Position numbers and translations under genes: made by a program | In this document: positions 5,163 to 6,218 of the stretch, piece after piece | Layout: every line of letters starts with the position of its first letter | Numbering within the stretch: the first letter of the stretch is position 1 | NCBI GenBank assembly: GCA_029288195.1 | Contig: JARFPR010000533.1 | Location: forward strand, 1 to 6,218 | Origin: Gammaproteobacteria bacterium | Lineage (GTDB): Bacteria > Pseudomonadota > Gammaproteobacteria > GCA-001735895 | Length of the DNA: 6,218 nt | Direction of reading: 5' to 3' | The notes under the pieces: generated by a model | Told to the model about the DNA's origin: nothing | The model's input: the letters and a program-made list of their open reading frames with translations, nothing else | Databases searched by the model: none

Positions 5163-5906
5163 ATGTTACAGAATATCGAAGGTCAAAAGGTTCCACAGGT
5201 AGTTTTCAAGACACGCCAGGGTTCTGAGTGGATCGATGTCAGCAGTGACGAATTATTCAAAGGCAGGACCGTGGTCGTATTCTCTTTGCCCGGTGCGTTC
5301 ACCCCGACCTGTTCTTCTTCGCACGTTCCGAGATACAACCAGTTGACGCCGGCGCTGAAGCAGCAGGGTGTTGATGAAGTCGTCTGCATGTCGGTTAACG
5401 ATGCTTTCGTCATGAACCAGTGGCAGCGCGAACAACACGCCGACCAGATTACTTTTATCCCGGACGGCAACGCCGATTTCACCCGCGGCATGGGCATGCT
5501 GGTCGAGAAGCAGGACCTTGGTTTTGGCGAACGTTCCTGGCGTTACTCGATGCTGGTTAAAAACGGCATCGTTGAAAAAATGTTTATCGAACCCGATCTG
5601 CCGGGCGACCCTTTCGAGGTTTCCGATGCCGAAACCATGCTGCACTACATTGCCCCGCAAGCAGAGCTGCCGCTCGACGTAACCGTGTTCAGCCGCGAGG
5701 GCTGTCCTTTCTGCGTCAAGGCTAAGGGGCTGCTGCGCGACGCCGGAATAGAATTCGACGAACTGGTACTTAACAGGGATTTCGCCGAATCGACAATCCG
5801 TGCTGTGTCGGGACGTTCGACGGTACCGCAGGTTTTTATCAATGGTAACCTGGTCGGTGGATCCGAAGAGCTGGAATCCTATCTGGCTAGCTCCCAGGCA
5901 GCTTAG
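5163..5906 (+). CDS. Peroxiredoxin-glutaredoxin fusion (Prx5-Grx hybrid, glutathione-dependent peroxidase)
   Basis: This 247-residue cytoplasmic enzyme reduces hydrogen peroxide and organic hydroperoxides using glutathione. The N-terminal Prx5-type domain (about 1-165) has the active-site loop PGAFTPTC with T47 and peroxidatic C50, and the catalytic Arg R127 in SWRYSM. The C-terminal glutaredoxin domain (about 172-244) has the CPFC dithiol (C181, C184), the TVP cis-proline motif (P222) and the GG-S-E glutathione-binding turn near 232-235. The fused glutaredoxin reduces the peroxidatic Cys, as characterised for the Haemophilus influenzae hybrid enzyme, whose size is very similar. The start is secure: AGGAG at 5152-5156 lies 6 nt before the ATG. 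An AT-rich promoter with OxyR-like elements precedes it, consistent with peroxide induction. All expected catalytic residues are present. The hairpin after its stop lacks a T-run, so read-through into the next gene is possible. Confidence 0.97.
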   Translation: MLQNIEGQKVPQVVFKTRQGSEWIDVSSDELFKGRTVVVFSLPGAFTPTCSSSHVPRYNQLTPALKQQGVDEVVCMSVNDAFVMNQWQREQHADQITFIPDGNADFTRGMGMLVEKQDLGFGERSWRYSMLVKNGIVEKMFIEPDLPGDPFEVSDAETMLHYIAPQAELPLDVTVFSREGCPFCVKAKGLLRDAGIEFDELVLNRDFAESTIRAVSGRSTVPQVFINGNLVGGSEELESYLASSQAA

Positions 5907-5931
5907 ACTTTAAATTTATTCTGAAAACATT

Positions 5932-5959
5932 ACCCTGTAACCGATTCCGGTTACAGGGT
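5932..5959 (+). promoter_or_regulatory. Perfect 12-bp hairpin burying the ribosome site of the M81 gene
   Basis: ACCCTGTAACCG (5932-5943) and CGGTTACAGGGT (5948-5959) are perfect complements around a 4-nt ATTC loop. The 3' arm contains AGGG (5955-5958), the only Shine-Dalgarno candidate for ATG 5964, spaced 5 nt. The hairpin is not followed by a T-run on the + strand, so an ordinary intrinsic terminator is unlikely. It could be an RNA element that blocks translation, a processing site, or a palindromic protein-binding site. Confidence 0.6.
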
Positions 5960-5963
5960 TCCC

Positions 5964-6218
5964 ATGTCTGATCACAAACTCATCGCCGTTGGCGGCTTTC
6001 AACACGAAACCACTACCTGTGCGCCTCACCTGGCGCCATTCGAGGCGTTCGAGCGCACCGACAGCTGGCCGGGTTTGACATCTGGCGAGGCCCTGTTCGA
6101 TACCATGGCAGGACTCAATATTCCGTTATCCGGATTTATCGACGGCGCTCGGCAGGCAGGACATCAACTGTATCCATTGTGCTGGTGTTCCGCCGAACCG
6201 AGCAGCTATGTCACGCGC
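5964..6218 (+). CDS. M81-family (MlrC-like) metallopeptidase, N-terminal fragment
   Basis: Eighty-five residues are visible before the window ends in frame, so the 3' part of the gene is missing. The start MSDHKLIAVGGFQHETTTCAP is the family's characteristic N-terminus (a beta strand, then GGFxHETxTFAP), and the later CSAEPSSYVT region matches the family's AEPSGxVT-like motif. The family is named after MlrC, which cleaves linearised microcystin. Most bacterial members have unknown substrates and may act on other amides or peptides, so microcystin degradation should not be assumed. The zinc-binding residues lie mostly beyond the visible part. The gene begins 57 nt after the peroxiredoxin-glutaredoxin stop codon, with no convincing promoter between, so it may be cotranscribed. 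Its ribosome site AGGG sits in the 3' arm of a strong hairpin. Confidence 0.9.
   Translation, partial: MSDHKLIAVGGFQHETTTCAPHLAPFEAFERTDSWPGLTSGEALFDTMAGLNIPLSGFIDGARQAGHQLYPLCWCSAEPSSYVTR

Noticed and set aside
5932..5959. Hairpin as an ordinary Rho-independent terminator of the peroxiredoxin fusion gene
   Set aside because: No T-run follows on the + strand (TTCCCATG), and the 3' arm overlaps the next gene's ribosome site; it was listed as a regulatory hairpin instead.
1..6218. CRISPR array, tRNA or rRNA gene, insertion sequence or phage gene
   Set aside because: No regularly spaced repeats, cloverleaf-like sequence, transposase motifs or terminal inverted repeats were seen on either strand.

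Overview
The window looks like chromosome of a gammaproteobacterium. The supports are a QseBC/PmrAB-type OmpR-family two-component pair, an AlgE-like outer-membrane barrel, a fused peroxiredoxin-glutaredoxin, E. coli-like promoter elements and mid-range base composition. The species cannot be named from the sequence, and no plasmid, phage or insertion-sequence gene is visible.

Layout, left to right. (1) Bases 2-151: the 3' end of a small PepSY-like gene on the + strand, followed by a likely terminator. (2) 407-1738 (+): a very acidic outer-membrane beta-barrel of the alginate-export type, with its own promoter and a structured leader. (3) 1735-3854 (-): a response regulator and sensor kinase operon, convergent with the barrel gene; the two stop codons overlap. 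(4) 3855-4060: a divergent intergenic region with an 11-bp-period direct repeat at the -35 position of the regulator promoter. (5) 4061-4975 (+): an EamA-family transporter. A 31-residue signal-peptide ORF overlaps its end and looks like a truncated gene. (6) 5055-5162: an AT-rich promoter region with OxyR-like palindromes. (7) 5163-5906 (+): a peroxiredoxin-glutaredoxin fusion. (8) A perfect 12-bp hairpin, then from 5964 the start of an M81 (MlrC-like) metallopeptidase gene cut by the window end.

The left two thirds can be read as one envelope-sensing module: a PepSY protein, an acidic outer-membrane barrel and a kinase with an acidic periplasmic sensor. The regulator promoter carries a repeated YTTCAGYTT element, and the barrel promoter carries one near-match in the same position relative to its -10. 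I infer that the regulator controls both itself and the barrel, perhaps in response to a cation; this is untested. The right third is a peroxide-defence gene with a plausible redox-controlled promoter, followed by a hydrolase gene whose ribosome binding site is buried in a hairpin. I see no clearly new multi-gene system. The best leads are the putative two-component regulon, the ribosome-site hairpin and the truncated secreted ORF.
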